A DNA stretch of 38,829 nt from Chromera velia (lineage: Eukaryota; Sar; Chromeraceae). How positions within the stretch are numbered: the first letter of the stretch is position 1; each line of letters starts with the position of its first letter. Shown one piece after another: positions 23,185 through 38,829 of the stretch. The position numbers were made by a program, and so were the translations under genes. Below the pieces are notes generated by a model. The model had not been told where the DNA came from and made no database searches. It was given only the letters and a program-made list of their open reading frames with translations. The DNA is taken from the NCBI GenBank assembly GCA_018398765.1, contig JAHBMJ010003899.1, forward strand, positions 30,001 through 68,829, read 5' to 3'.

Positions 23185-24420
23185 ATTCATACTCTCACAC
23201 CCACACGTCCAAACGGCTTCTATTCACACACTTGCTCTCTCTGTCTCTCTTCGTTTATATCTATTTACCTACAGGCCATCGCGGCTTGAAGTTCTGTTAA
23301 CACACTGGGTCTCGACGTTCTCTCTCAGTGACAGGCTGTCTCTCTTTATTCACATATCCGCACACCTATGTAAACATCTTCTGTTCACACACTTGTGTGA
23401 GTTCTTGTTATTCCTTGTCCCTTTTTATTCACCCATACGCCTAAACGGCTCCTCTTCATCTAGCCTGTTCACACCGCTTCACACACTCACTTTCCCTGTC
23501 TGTTTTCATTCACCCACACCGTTGTGACACCCCAAACGGCTTCTGTTTACACACTTGCTCTCCATGTCTCTCTTTATTATTCTTCATTTATTCACTACCT
23601 GAGGCCCAAGCGGCTTCTGTTCACACACTCGCTTTCCTTATATCTCCTTGTCTTTCTTAATTTATCCACACTGTCAGGCCTAAGCAGCTTTTGTTCACAC
23701 ATTTGATCTCTCTTTATTTATTTATCCACAGGCCTACACAGGCCCAAGCGGCTTCTGTCTAGGCTTCTGTTCTATGACACATACTTGATCTCTCTTCATT
23801 CATCCACGGGCCCAAGCAGCTTCTGTTCACACACTCGCACCCACACACCGAAACGGCTTCTTTTCACACACTTGCTCTCCCTGTCTCTCTTCATTCATCC
23901 ACATGCAGGCCCAAGCGGCTTCTGTTTACACATTCGCACCCACACGCCCAAACGGCTTCTTTTCACACACTTGCTCTCCCTGCCTCTCTTCATTCATCTA
24001 CTTGCAGGCCCAAGCGGCTTCTGTTTACACATAGTCTTGCACGTGTCAGGGCCACACGCCAAAACAACTTCTCTTCACATACTTGATTTCACTTCATTCA
24101 TGCCCGGGCCTAAGCGGCTTCTGTTTACATACTCGTTCTCCTTGTCTCTTTTTCTTCGCCTGCACGCCCAAACGGCTTCTGTTATCACACTCATACATAC
24201 TTATATACACACTCGCTTTCTCTGTCTCTCTTCATTCATCCACCTGCAGGCCTAAGCGGTTTCTGTTCATGCACACACTTTCTCCCCATATCCCTCTTTC
24301 TCCATGCACCCACACCGTGGCTAGCACCGTGGGCCACATACCCAAACGGCTTCTGTTCACACACTTACTTACCCAGCTTCATCCACAGGCCCAAACGTCT
24401 TCTGCTGACATCTCTCTCTC
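23185..24420. repeat. Degenerate minisatellite, about 18 copies of a CGGCTTCTGTTCACACACTT motif
   Basis: The core cccaaacggcttctgttcac (variants caagcggcttctgtttacac) recurs about every 40-75 bases, separated by ttgctctccctgtctctctt-type spacers and catccacatgcaggc. Long plus-strand frames here (for example 23785-24255) are repeat translations with no domain content. Confidence 0.85.
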
Positions 24421-25362
24421 TTGAACTCACCAAGTGCTGGACCCATACACGGTGAGCGTTTCCATAACATTTCAAAGCGAATATATACACATAGTACTTC
24501 GTATGCTCAAGCGGAGGTCGAAGGAAGTCAAGAATCCAGGCGCTGAAGAACGACAAGAGGAGCCAGGTAGAGAAAAAGAAGACTGACAAAAAGAAAAGAT
24601 CTAATATTTCGATTCCTACAGATCAAATTAACCATTTTTTCTCTTTGTCAAGCGCACTCAGTCGAGTTGTGGTGGCTTACTCTTCACTTTATAGGGCAGC
24701 ATGTCTTAACTTGCCACTGAGCTTGGTAGCATTGTCAAACAATAGCTTCACTTAGACAGTGTGCTTTTATCACCTTCCTTAAAAACTACAGAGATGAATC
24801 TATATACGTACAGTTCCCTTTTTGTAGAGCTCTTTCTTCATATGTATTTTTGTACCGATATATCAAGGTTGGAAAAAAGGTCCATGATCGCCACGCGCTG
24901 TATTGCCTCGAAGGGCAGCTCAGCTCTACTGAGATCAGCCGAGAGGCCCTGAGATCGCACGCACTCGCATAACGCATTAAATTTTTTTCATTTTTGAGGG
25001 GGGGATCGGTTCTGTCTCCGTCACGGTCGGTGTTACCCGAGTTCCAAAATGTGCCCCTCAAGCAACTCGTACGGAGCCGCGATCACACATACCTTAATTA
25101 CTTTGCACATGCGTGCCCCTCAAGTAACTCGCACGGAGTTATACATGCATATAACGCGTGCACGGTCCCGAAAAGCATACTTCGCTGCCATGGCCCCCGC
25201 CCCATGGCAGCACACAACTTAGACATGCCCAAGCCCCCGATCAGTATTTCTAGAGCAGCCTTGGTGAGTACTGTGGCTGCGCTGCGGTGCCTGCCCAAGC
25301 TTTCCACAGCGCTAGCGCCGCGGTTCTAGCCTACTTCTGACCGTTTGCCACCCCGCGGCGAC
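24421..25362. other. Non-coding region with a short duplication and a hairpin
   Basis: No coding pattern accepted. It holds two copies of gtgcccctcaagyaactcg (about 25049 and 25111), a perfect 9-bp inverted repeat ctgccatgg...ccatggcag at 25185-25210, and GC-rich DNA up to 25330. Confidence 0.5.
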
Positions 25363-25563
25363 AACCGTACCTCTCCTTCTCTCCTTTCTCAACTCTCTCC
25401 TTCTCTCCTTCCTCACGTCTCTCCTTCTCTCCTTCCTCAACTCTCTCCTTCTCTCATCTTCTCTCCTTCCTTACGTCTCTTTTTCTCTCCTTCCTCAATT
25501 CTCTCCTTCTCTCCTTCCTCACGTCTCTCCTTCTCTCCTTCCTCACCTCTCTCCTTCTCTTTT
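25363..25563. repeat. Pyrimidine minisatellite, CTCTCCTTCTCTCCTTCCTCA type
   Basis: About eight units of roughly 24 bp, differing mainly in the last bases (caac, cacg, cacc). The copia element is inserted at the right end of this tract. Confidence 0.88.
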
Positions 25564-25832
25564 TGTTAGGTGCCTAGATGTCCTCCTGCTTATCTATGCT
25601 TATGATCACAGCATAAAGGAGCCAAGCGCTCCAGTTGAGTCTCTTGCCTATTAGATTTGTCTGGATCGATCGGTTTCTCTATGCATGATTTTGAATGCTC
25701 TCAATTACTCGATTAATTGCAAAACATGCAAGCAACACTTTACAACACTGAACCGATCATGCGATGCGTCCCGCGGCCCGCCACTCACTTATATCATGGC
25801 ATGCCAAGGCCGGTGCGACGCGGCCTCCAACA
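25564..25832 (-). repeat. 3' LTR of the copia element
   Basis: 269 bp; in element sense it begins TGTTGGAGG and ends CCTAACA, giving short inverted termini. Compared with the other LTR I count about 15 transitions, 1 transversion and one 1-base indel. Confidence 0.93.
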
Positions 25833-25865
25833 ATCACCCCCTGACCGAAGCAATGAGGGAACCAT

Positions 25866-28800
25866 TCAGGAGGCATGCATAAACTCAATCCTTTCTTTTT
25901 TTATAGAAAAGTTGAGAGACTTCAATCGAGCACTCTCCTTCTCAACCACCTTCTTCTCTTTAGGTACCCATTCAGTTCCTTTGTCCTTCTGAAGCTTGAG
26001 CTTTGTTTGCTTGTCTGCACACATCTTGTCGGTTAACACCCAAAAGACTTTTGCACGCAGTACACGCAGCTCCTGTCTGACATACTTTAAAAGACCGTCC
26101 ACACGAGGTTCTGCCTGAGCATAACCTATCTTGAGCTACTCCATGAGCGGACCAGAGTCCGTCATAAACTCAACTGGCACTTTCTTTCTCCAAAGCCTCT
26201 CTGCCAATTTCTTCCACGCAAAGGCTTTCTTCACCACATCTGAAAGAGCACACAATTCAGACGAAGTACTCGAAATCAACTTTTTCGTCAACTTTTTGCT
26301 CTTCCATGCAAACAGGTTTGACTCTCTCATATCAGGAACCTTTTCTTCTTCATTCATAATGAACGCTTCCATTCCAACCCTTCCTTCACATTTATGAAGT
26401 GTATACGATCCATCATAGAAAATGCGTAACTTCGGATTCTCGTAAGCAGTGAAATGCAAAGGCGCCTCAATGCTTTTCACATGCATCAACAAGCAAACTG
26501 CTCCCTCCACTTTCTCTGCAGAAGGCTTGAGAGACCAGTGAGACAATTCGCCGAACAAGAAAGAGATTGATGGAATTATGCGAGCAACTCATCCAACAAC
26601 CCCCATACATTTCTGCATGAGAGGCACGTAGTCTTTTCGATTCTCTTCTTCTTCTGGCGGGTCGATCAGACTTCCGTTTAACCTTCCTCCTTTCAGCTTA
26701 CCCTCATCAACATTGATCGCATCAAGATACTCCTTTTGTCCGATTTCGTATCCTTCTTTTGTTCTGCTCAGCGTCATGCTAATATAAATCATCTTTCCTC
26801 CTTCTTTAAGCAACTCAGGCTTGTCCATTTTCAATCGGGATTGCAGAGGGGAGAAGAGAGACATAGGGTCAGAAGAGAAAATAACAAGATCATCAATATG
26901 CATGATCATCACCCCTTCAATTTCCCCTCCCTTTCCTTCCTTCATAAAAATGCTCTCAATCACTTCTTCCCACCCCTCTTCTTTTGCTATTTATTTGAAA
27001 TGCCTCGTATAGAGGCGAGGGGCATCTGCAAGACCATACATTGCACGCGAAAGAGAAAGCACCTCACCTGCCTTGAGGCCATCAGGCGCACCTTCAAGCA
27101 TCTCTGCAGGAAGCTGCACAAAAACTTCATCATTCATTTCTGCTGTAACAAATGTAGTCCTCACATCTGACTTCGCGCAGTTCCATTGACGAGTAGAAGC
27201 AAAAGACAAAACAAAAAGCAAAGACCACCAGTTGGCAGTTCTACTGTATATCTCTAAGTCTTTTCTGTCATCTTGGAATCTTTTTGCAACCAACCTGGCT
27301 TTTGCCACCCTCTTTCCTTCCTTTAGCTTCCACGTCAAGACCCATCGTGTCTTGATTGCCTTTTTTTTTCTCGGCATTTGCCTGCCTCTTCTGAACACCT
27401 GCTCATCAACAAAGCTCTGAAGTTCCTTCAACATGGCGGATAAATGACTGCCTTCTTTCACCTCTTCCTTGCTGGCATCTATATGCCCCTTTCTTGGATT
27501 CACATGATTCCTTATCCTTTCGATCACCTCTGGATCGACCTTGACAATTCGAGGCAACGGCCGTCTCCTTTTCTCCTTTTCCTTTATTAGTTGCTGAAGT
27601 TTGCCCTGAAGCTCAGCAATTCTTTCCTTTGTCTTTTCCACCTCATCCTCTCCACCTACCTCCTGTGCTCCCTGCACCCCGTCTACCCCCTGTGCCGCCT
27701 GCACTCTGTCTGCCTCCTGTTCTTCCGAACCAAAATCTCTTCCAATCCAGACCCTATCCTCAGGGACAGGGATCTCTTCCTCCTCTACTTCTGCTGGCTT
27801 ACCGGCAGAGACCATCGATTCTCGTGCTTCTTTCTCCTCTCCTTCCCCCCCCCGACGCTGGACTGACAAACCCGGATTGGTGGTCCGAGGCTGCAGACCT
27901 GTGTCGTTTAAACCGGAGAGAGACGAAGAGAGCCCTGCTGACTGGGCACCACCCCTGCTAATATGCTGTTACCCAAGCTGCTGAACTGCCGCTCGAGGGA
28001 CGTCTGCATGAAAAATTGTGGAATCGAAAGAAGAAAAGAAATGTGTGGGCCCATCGCCCATCACTGACCTCTCTCCATCATCCATTGAAAAATCAGACCA
28101 AGTGTCTGCCCCCTCATTTCCCTCTTCTGCTTCCCACCCCCCAATCTGTGCACTCTGGGAGAAGCCACGCATAGACACAAGAGAGACTTGAGAGGGATGC
28201 ACCTTGAGAGGGCGCCATCCATTTCCTTTCTTCGCGATAATACAGACAACAGACTCACTCTCCACATGCACAAAGAATCCTTTGACCCCGTGCACTGGAA
28301 GAGAGTCCTCAGCCTTTGGCTGAGCCTCGAATAACACCACCCGATCTCCCACAGAAAGAGAAAAAATCTTTAAGACTTCCTTTCCCCCTGACTCGTCTTT
28401 CTCTGGAGATCTTTCTGTCTTTGCATGGACACATTTATTCAAATTCTGACAAACCCCCCGCCAAAACCACTTACTGCAATACCTGGGGAGTCCCAACTCT
28501 CGCAACAGCTTCCAGATTGCTCGCTTTACCGTTAGGTTCGCTCGCTCTACTGGGCTCTGTGTCTGAAGGGTATAATCTGCCCCCTTCTGGTGATGCAACC
28601 CATTCTGCTCACAAAATTCATCATACTTTTTGCCAAACTCACCTCCATTGTCTGTGTATACTATCTTTGGCCTACCTATTCTTTTCTCTTCATTCTTTCT
28701 GACTATCTGAATCAAATGTCTGACTGCTCTATCTTTCTTCCCAATCACTAACCCATCCATCTTTCCGTTCGCTGGATCTACAATCAGACTTACAGGGACA

Positions 28801-29777
28801 ACACCAGGAAGAAAAGAAAGGTTGTGAAAGAGACGAGCACCTTCTGTCTTTGCAAACTCTCCTTTTTTTGAACGAGAACGAATTCTTCTCATACACCTGT
28901 TTACTTCTTGACACACATGACAAAGACCAGCCATCTGTCTACATGCCTTCCACGTTGTTCATTTTACCAGGCCTCTCTCTCTTAAACTTAAAAAGAGACG
29001 ATTTCCTGTCGCATGGGCAAACCTGCAGTGCCACCCATAAAGCTCAGAGAGAGACATCGGTTCAGCGGAATCAGAGGAAGGAACAGAAAAATTCACCCCC
29101 CCCCTATCTTTCTTGCTCTGCCTATCTCCGCCTGACTCTTCCATACCTTTCGGCCTAGCTGATTCTATCTTGCCTTGCGGCCTTTCTTTTTCGATGTCTT
29201 TCTCGCTTTTCGGCCTATCTTCTTTTCCATTCCCTTTCTCACTGTCTGTCTCTACATTCACTTTCACGAAATCACACGCAAAACGAACACGAGACCCATT
29301 TATGCACGAAACATCATCATGGAGCACACGCACAACATGCACACCATCCTTTTCATAGAGCCGTGCTTTGATTTTGTTTCCATTTCTCTGCGGCAATTCA
29401 ACCCAAAAAGGAGGGAAAACTTTCTGAACTCGCTCACCCTTCAAAGAGACGAGAGTTTGTGGAACCTTTCTAGAGTAATATGCACCTTGGAGATATACAG
29501 GAGCCCTCTCTCCATCAATTGTCTCCACATCCACTTCAACCCCTGCTTCCTCTTCTGGCAAAAACTCACTTCCCGCTGCCTGCTCATAGTTGAAAACATG
29601 CCGTCTCTTCCATTTGACATTCATTTCAACATCACGCCCGAGAAGGGTGCGACTACATCCAGTGTCTGCAATCATATCATTCCCCCTTTCTCCCTTGGAC
29701 TCATCTTCTTCATCGAGACGTGCAAAGATGGAAAAACGATTTGCCCCCACACGATCCCATCCCTGCTGACGAGATAG
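25866..29777 (-). pseudogene. Copia pol (protease, integrase, reverse transcriptase, RNase H) with in-frame stops
   Basis: The frame is the same as gag throughout. Protease: MIADTGCSRTLLG near 29666. Gag-pre-integrase: LYGWHCRFAHATGNRLF. Integrase: LCHVC, then catalytic D in SLIVDPANG (about 28778), D in YTDNGGEF (about 28652) and E in SPVERANLT (about 28547), near the usual D-35-E spacing. Reverse transcriptase: TRWVLTWKLKEGKRVAKARL, EVFVQLPAEM, AMYGLADAPRLY, and catalytic MHIDDLVIF (about 26894; the family norm is YVDD). RNase H: YDGSYT, SSTSSELCAL, MTDSG. Stops at 28961 (TGA), 27971 (TAA), 26993 (TAA), 26591 (TGA) and 26138 (TAG) break it; no frameshift was seen. The final TGA at 25868 lies about 33 bases from the LTR. 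Confidence 0.9.
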
Positions 29778-29783
29778 TCATGC
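29775..29783 (-). promoter_or_regulatory. Candidate stop-readthrough site between gag and pol (TGA CTA)
   Basis: gag ends GCA TGA CTA and pol continues in the same frame without another stop for about 270 codons. UGA followed by CUA is a known leaky context in some readthrough genes. A CGA-to-TGA mutation explains it equally well, because pol carries similar stops further on. Confidence 0.35.
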
Positions 29784-31121
29784 AGTGCCGCTCCCCCCCC
29801 GATTCTCCGAGGAGGAAGCGGCCTTCTCATCCTTCTTCCCTCTATTCTTCTCACAGATGGGAGCAGAGGCGAAGTGCCCCTTCTCCCCACACGCCTTGCA
29901 CGTGACCTTCTTCCCCCAGCATTCCCCCAGGTGCTTTCGCCTACACGTTTGGCAAATAGTGCGGGTGTCAGGACACTGATCGCGGGACTTCTGCTCTGAC
30001 TGTTTGTTCCCCCCTTTCTGTCCCTTTCCTTTCTGAAACCCCCTGGCTGCCTTGTCCTTCTTTTCCTCTGCCTTCTTCCCCTTGTACTCCGCCTCTTCCA
30101 GAGAGGCCAACCAGTCGAAATGAGGCTTCAAATCGGACCAGCTGATGTAGTTGAGATCGAGGGGAATCTTCGCACCGCTGGAGCGGGCGAGGGGGATGAG
30201 TCTCTCTTTCTGCTCTTTGGTCAGAGCATGAAGGATCATGGACACGATAGCACCGTTGTTGAGATCTCTGCTGACCGCATGGGCTGCGTTCTGCAGGTCT
30301 GTCAGACGCTTCTTCAGGATGCGGAACCTGAAGACCATCTTCGGCTTAAGGACGTTACCATCTTTGTCCTTCTTCGTGATGTCGTAGGGGAACGCACGGA
30401 TCCTATCATCAATCGTCATCTGTCTGGCAAGGAGGTTGCTCAGGAACTCCTCCTTCAGGGCACAGAGAATCTTTCTGGGAGAGCGGCGAGCAAATGCGTG
30501 TCTTTGGACGGCCTGCTTGAACGCCTTGGATGTTCCTGCTGCCTTCAGAAGGGTGAGACGATACCTACGGGCCCACTGATCCCTGGAGGGGAAGCGGGCA
30601 GGGTTCAACTCCTCCTCAGCAAAATCAGTCCACTCAGGCTCAAACACTTCATACCCGTCTTCCTCAGAAAACAGGGGGCAGAGAGAAACGTCCACCTTCA
30701 CCTTCTTGTACGTGTTGCTTGAACATGCCTCTGTCTCCTCACCAGATCCCTCTGCCTTTTCCTTATCTTCATTATCACTACTCTCTCCCTTCTCTCTGTC
30801 TCCGTTCTCTGCATCGGAATCGCCACTGGCAAGGTAGCCGTACGCAGTACCAGCCTCAGACTCGGAATTGGACGACCCTTCTCCTTCTGCATCTTGGAAC
30901 TGATCTTCAGCACGGGGGGAAGCTTTGTCTTCTACTGCTGCTGCTGCTGCAGGAGTCTGGGTTTCTTCCTTTTTCTTCTTTCCCGACTTCTTCAGAAAAC
31001 CTTCCAACGCAAACTCTGCGGCCTTTTCACTGGCTTTCGCAATCAGAACTTTCAAATCATCTTCAGTCACGAGAAGCTTCTTTCCTTTTCCTCCACTTCT
31101 TGTCTTCACACCAGACGACAT
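29778..31121 (-). CDS. Copia gag polyprotein (nucleocapsid-type zinc knuckles)
   Basis: 447 codons from the ATG at 31121 (MSSGVKTRSGGKGKK) to TGA at 29780-29778. The frame is also open up to 31157, but without an ATG. An acidic N-terminal half (DSDAENGDREKGESSDNEDK) is followed by a helical capsid-like region (KMVFRFRILKKRLTDLQNAA; DLKPHFDWLASLEEAEY), then a basic stretch and Cys/His motifs CQTCRRKHLGEC and CKACGEKGHFASAPIC near 29850-29960. These bind RNA in the particle. The second knuckle has six residues between His and the last Cys instead of four. The frame is intact, in contrast to pol. The stop is followed directly by CTA and an open pol frame. Confidence 0.88.
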   Translation of the reverse strand: MSSGVKTRSGGKGKKLLVTEDDLKVLIAKASEKAAEFALEGFLKKSGKKKKEETQTPAAAAAVEDKASPRAEDQFQDAEGEGSSNSESEAGTAYGYLASGDSDAENGDREKGESSDNEDKEKAEGSGEETEACSSNTYKKVKVDVSLCPLFSEEDGYEVFEPEWTDFAEEELNPARFPSRDQWARRYRLTLLKAAGTSKAFKQAVQRHAFARRSPRKILCALKEEFLSNLLARQMTIDDRIRAFPYDITKKDKDGNVLKPKMVFRFRILKKRLTDLQNAAHAVSRDLNNGAIVSMILHALTKEQKERLIPLARSSGAKIPLDLNYISWSDLKPHFDWLASLEEAEYKGKKAEEKKDKAARGFQKGKGQKGGNKQSEQKSRDQCPDTRTICQTCRRKHLGECWGKKVTCKACGEKGHFASAPICEKNRGKKDEKAASSSENRGGSGTA

Positions 31122-31175
31122 CTTTTTCTCTTTTTGTTTCCTTTCGGACTGTCGCACCAGTTTGACGCACTGATT

Positions 31176-31445
31176 TGTTAGGTGCCTAGACGCCCTTCCA
31201 GCTCATCTATGTTTATGATCACAGCATAAAGGAGCCAAGCGCTCCAGTCGAGTCTCTTGCCTATTAGATTTGTCTGGATCGATCGGTTTCTCTATGCATG
31301 ATTTTGAATGCTCTCAATTACTCAATTAATTGTGAAACATGCAAGCAACACTTTGCAACACTAAACCGATCATGCAATGCGCCCCGCGGCCCGCCACTCA
31401 CTTATATCATGGTATGCCGGGGCCGGTGCGACGCGGCCTCCAACA
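31176..31445 (-). repeat. 5' LTR of the copia element
   Basis: 270 bp with the same TGTTGG...CCTAACA ends. It should contain the element's promoter, but no TATA motif stood out. Adjacent CTTTT at 31446 is the right-hand target duplication. Confidence 0.93.
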
Positions 31446-31450
31446 CTTTT

Positions 31451-33043
31451 CCCCCGCCTGCTGAGTGGCTGCTCTCAGTTGATCGCTTAACAAGAATCTG
31501 TACAGCTCTCTGGGCTGAGAGCTGTCAGAGCAATACTTAGCGGACTTGATCTTGACGATCCATTTTTTTTTTTTTCGATGCCGCCGCGGAGAGACAAAGG
31601 CAACGGTCCCACCGCTCTACGGCGGACCCGCCGTAAAAACTTGCTCGACTGGCACCACGCGGCTCCGCGGCGCACCGCGGCGTGCGGTGTCTAGAAACGC
31701 TGCCTCCGATGGTGTGCATCAATTAGCGGACCCCTAAATAGCCCCCCGAAGCACTCACCTAACTGGTTGGGTGTATCCCGTGAATATACATGCATGTAGT
31801 TGCTGGAAAGCGGGTCCCAAAAGGCAAATATAACCCGATTGGTACCAGTTTTCGACTTTTTTTAATTTTTCCATAGGTGCGGCTAAGGGCCTTAACAGAT
31901 ACCATGGCCGGGGGCCATAGTATGCATGCATGTGCACGCATATTACGCACATGCATGGTTCGAGTGCAGGCGAGATGGATACTGGTCCGACAAAGGTCCA
32001 GAGAGATACTAAAGAAGATGGTTCGAGTATATGCATGTATCGGGGGAACCATAATTAGCATACTGGCCGGACATAGCTAGGACCAGAGAGACACTAAAGA
32101 AAATAATTAGCCCCAAGTCACACGCAGCGGCCCGTCTATGCATGTCGCATGCTTGATGCAATCAATTGATCAATGTGTAGTCGCTGGTGGTTTTAGGGCG
32201 GAACTTATCGACAAACTAGGCTAGATCCTCCTCCTATATATAAGGACGCGGCATGTATAACAAAACCCTCAATCATCAAGTGATCAATGTGTGGAGTGTT
32301 TGAGAGAAGGAAGTTCTAGAACAGACCTTTCAGGCTAGTGGTCGGTCTGTATATCGAAGTGGCCGTGTTTGGACAGTTTTTATTTATGTGGAACGACCCT
32401 CTTTTTCTTTACCAGTGTCCTAACTTAAACAATTGATGCATTCTCTATTTGAAAATCTAGATACGTCCTCTCTGTTCCTTTCCCCTCTGTATCATTCTTT
32501 AGCCTCTGTCTGTGTATACCTAGGATAAGTGTTCCATTAATTGTAGCGGCTCCGATGCATGCATCAAAAGCTGTTGCCTATAGCTCTGTGGCTGTCCACG
32601 CCCGTCACTGAGGGCCCCCGTGAAATAAGCATTTAACCCTAGATTACCCTAGTTACCTAGCTCACTATATGATCACCATACACCATCACCATTCTACATT
32701 AGTTCACACAAGCAGAGTAGGTTTCGATTTATTAGCAAAACTTTGCGATTATTATAAAATATCATAAAATAGTTTCAATAATGTATCAACTTTACACAAT
32801 ATGGGTTGGAACCGGTTAAACATACATTTGATAGATTTGTTTTCTATTATTAAAAGAATTACAGTCTAGATTACAGTACTAATCGATTGATTGATTGATT
32901 GAGCTGGTCAAAGCCGATGAGCCAGCTTCGGCTCTCGCTAGTTGCTTAGTTATCAACAAAATTTCAGACTTGTAAACATTAAACCGACTAGCTTCATCTC
33001 AGTGCGACTCAAAAGTGTGTGACGGTGCAAGATGATCATGCGG
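31451..33043. other. Non-coding interval between the copia element and the glycosylase gene
   Basis: No gene accepted. Contents: poly-T run at 31563-31575, GC-rich inverted-repeat-prone DNA at 31580-31690 (gcggctccgcggcgcaccgc), a perfect short hairpin atggcc-ggg-ggccat near 31905, two related segments (about 31978-32016 and 32056-32098) sharing atactggtccgacaaaggtc and cagagagayactaaagaa, and AT-rich DNA from 32380 with a (GATT)n run at about 32884-32900. Confidence 0.5.
32236..32246 (+). promoter_or_regulatory. TATA-like motif (tatatataagg)
   Basis: A strong TATA-box match on the plus strand, followed by gacgcggcatgtataac. No gene follows, so it may belong to an unrecognised repeat or solo LTR. 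The duplicated tgatcaatgtgt on both sides (about 32168 and 32281) hints at a repeat but was not resolved. Confidence 0.2.
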
Positions 33044-38595
<5,552 letters not shown>

Positions 38596-38829
38596 GGCAG
38601 CCCGAACCGACACTCCCGTGGGAAGCCAATGGCCGTATCAAGAATGGGGCAGCCGACTCAAGAAGCTGAAATCCAAGCTTCTTTGGGAAAGGTATGGTAT
38701 GAAGCCTCAGTGAAATCTCACATGCAGTCAATTGCATGAGCGGGCTCGTCACGCGGATGCATCACCCCGGAGGTCCGCACGGGGGGGGTCAAATGACGGT
38801 TAGAGGGCGGAGGGATGGCTTCAAATCTG
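38596..38829. other. 5' flank of the glycosylase gene
   Basis: No coding pattern was recognised beyond a short in-frame extension without an ATG upstream of 38595. No promoter element is clear. Confidence 0.4.

Larger units (their letters stand above)
25559..31450 (-). mobile_element. Structurally complete Ty1/copia LTR retrotransposon with target-site duplication
   Basis: Two LTRs (25564-25832, 31176-31445) enclose gag and pol on the minus strand. The pol order (protease, integrase, reverse transcriptase, RNase H) defines copia rather than gypsy. Flanking CTTTT at 25559-25563 and 31446-31450 is a perfect 5-bp duplication. A short purine run (cagggggtgat in sense) precedes the 3' LTR. A TGG-starting segment about 17 nt inside the 5' LTR (31159-31140) is only a weak primer-binding-site candidate. 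In-frame stops make pol non-functional under the standard code. Confidence 0.95.

Noticed and set aside
23785-24255. 156-codon plus-strand ORF
   Set aside because: Minisatellite translation with repeated SGFCLH/KRLLFTH strings. Not a gene.
30120-30722. 200-codon plus-strand ORF
   Set aside because: Antisense shadow of copia gag.
32236-32246. Promoter of a plus-strand gene
   Set aside because: The TATA-like motif is good, but no plus-strand coding region follows, so only a low-confidence site is listed.

Overview
The window is nuclear DNA from an intron-rich microbial eukaryote. Coding exons are short and separated by introns with GT...AG borders, many introns carry long simple-sequence tracts, and two retrotransposon classes sit between the genes. 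The best guess is an alveolate alga of the chromerid type (Chromera-like). That rests on overall style (EGF/RCC1 mosaic proteins, ciliate-like Cys-rich repeats, microsatellite-laden introns), not on a diagnostic marker. No rRNA, tRNA, CRISPR array or bacterial operon was seen. Both recognisable host genes and both retroelements are on the minus strand; I found no convincing plus-strand gene.

Layout. (1) 1-17681, minus: one very large gene of about 35 exons, reconstructed exon by exon with matching splice phases and running off the left edge. It starts with a probable signal peptide and a seven-blade RCC1-type propeller. One EGF-like module follows, then ten 38-residue Cys-rich modules, ten more EGF modules, a GAIN-like region with a GPS motif, one transmembrane helix and a long basic/serine-rich cytoplasmic tail. 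Every repeat module is one exon with 1-1 symmetric phase. (2) 17682-18594: non-coding upstream region with small hairpins. (3) 18595-22852: a decayed non-LTR (LINE-type) retrotransposon, minus, bracketed by two 244-bp direct repeats. (4) 22853-25558: AT-rich DNA, an ~18-copy degenerate minisatellite and a pyrimidine minisatellite. (5) 25559-31450: a structurally complete Ty1/copia element, minus, with two LTRs and a perfect 5-bp target duplication. Its pol stays in one frame for about 3.9 kb but has several in-frame stops. (6) 31451-33043: non-coding, with a TATA-like motif. (7) 33044-38595, minus: a five-exon endonuclease III / NTHL1-type DNA glycosylase gene, predicted 790 aa, with a large insertion between its two catalytic residues and a long serine-rich C-terminal tail.

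How things fit together. The first gene looks like a secreted-ectodomain surface receptor or adhesion protein. The glycosylase is a base-excision-repair enzyme in the nucleus (or an organelle). I see no functional link between them. The gene bodies are shaped by duplication (module exons, a 115-bp exon-edge triplication in the glycosylase gene, tandem repeats in introns), and the retroelements by decay that looks biased to C-to-T changes.
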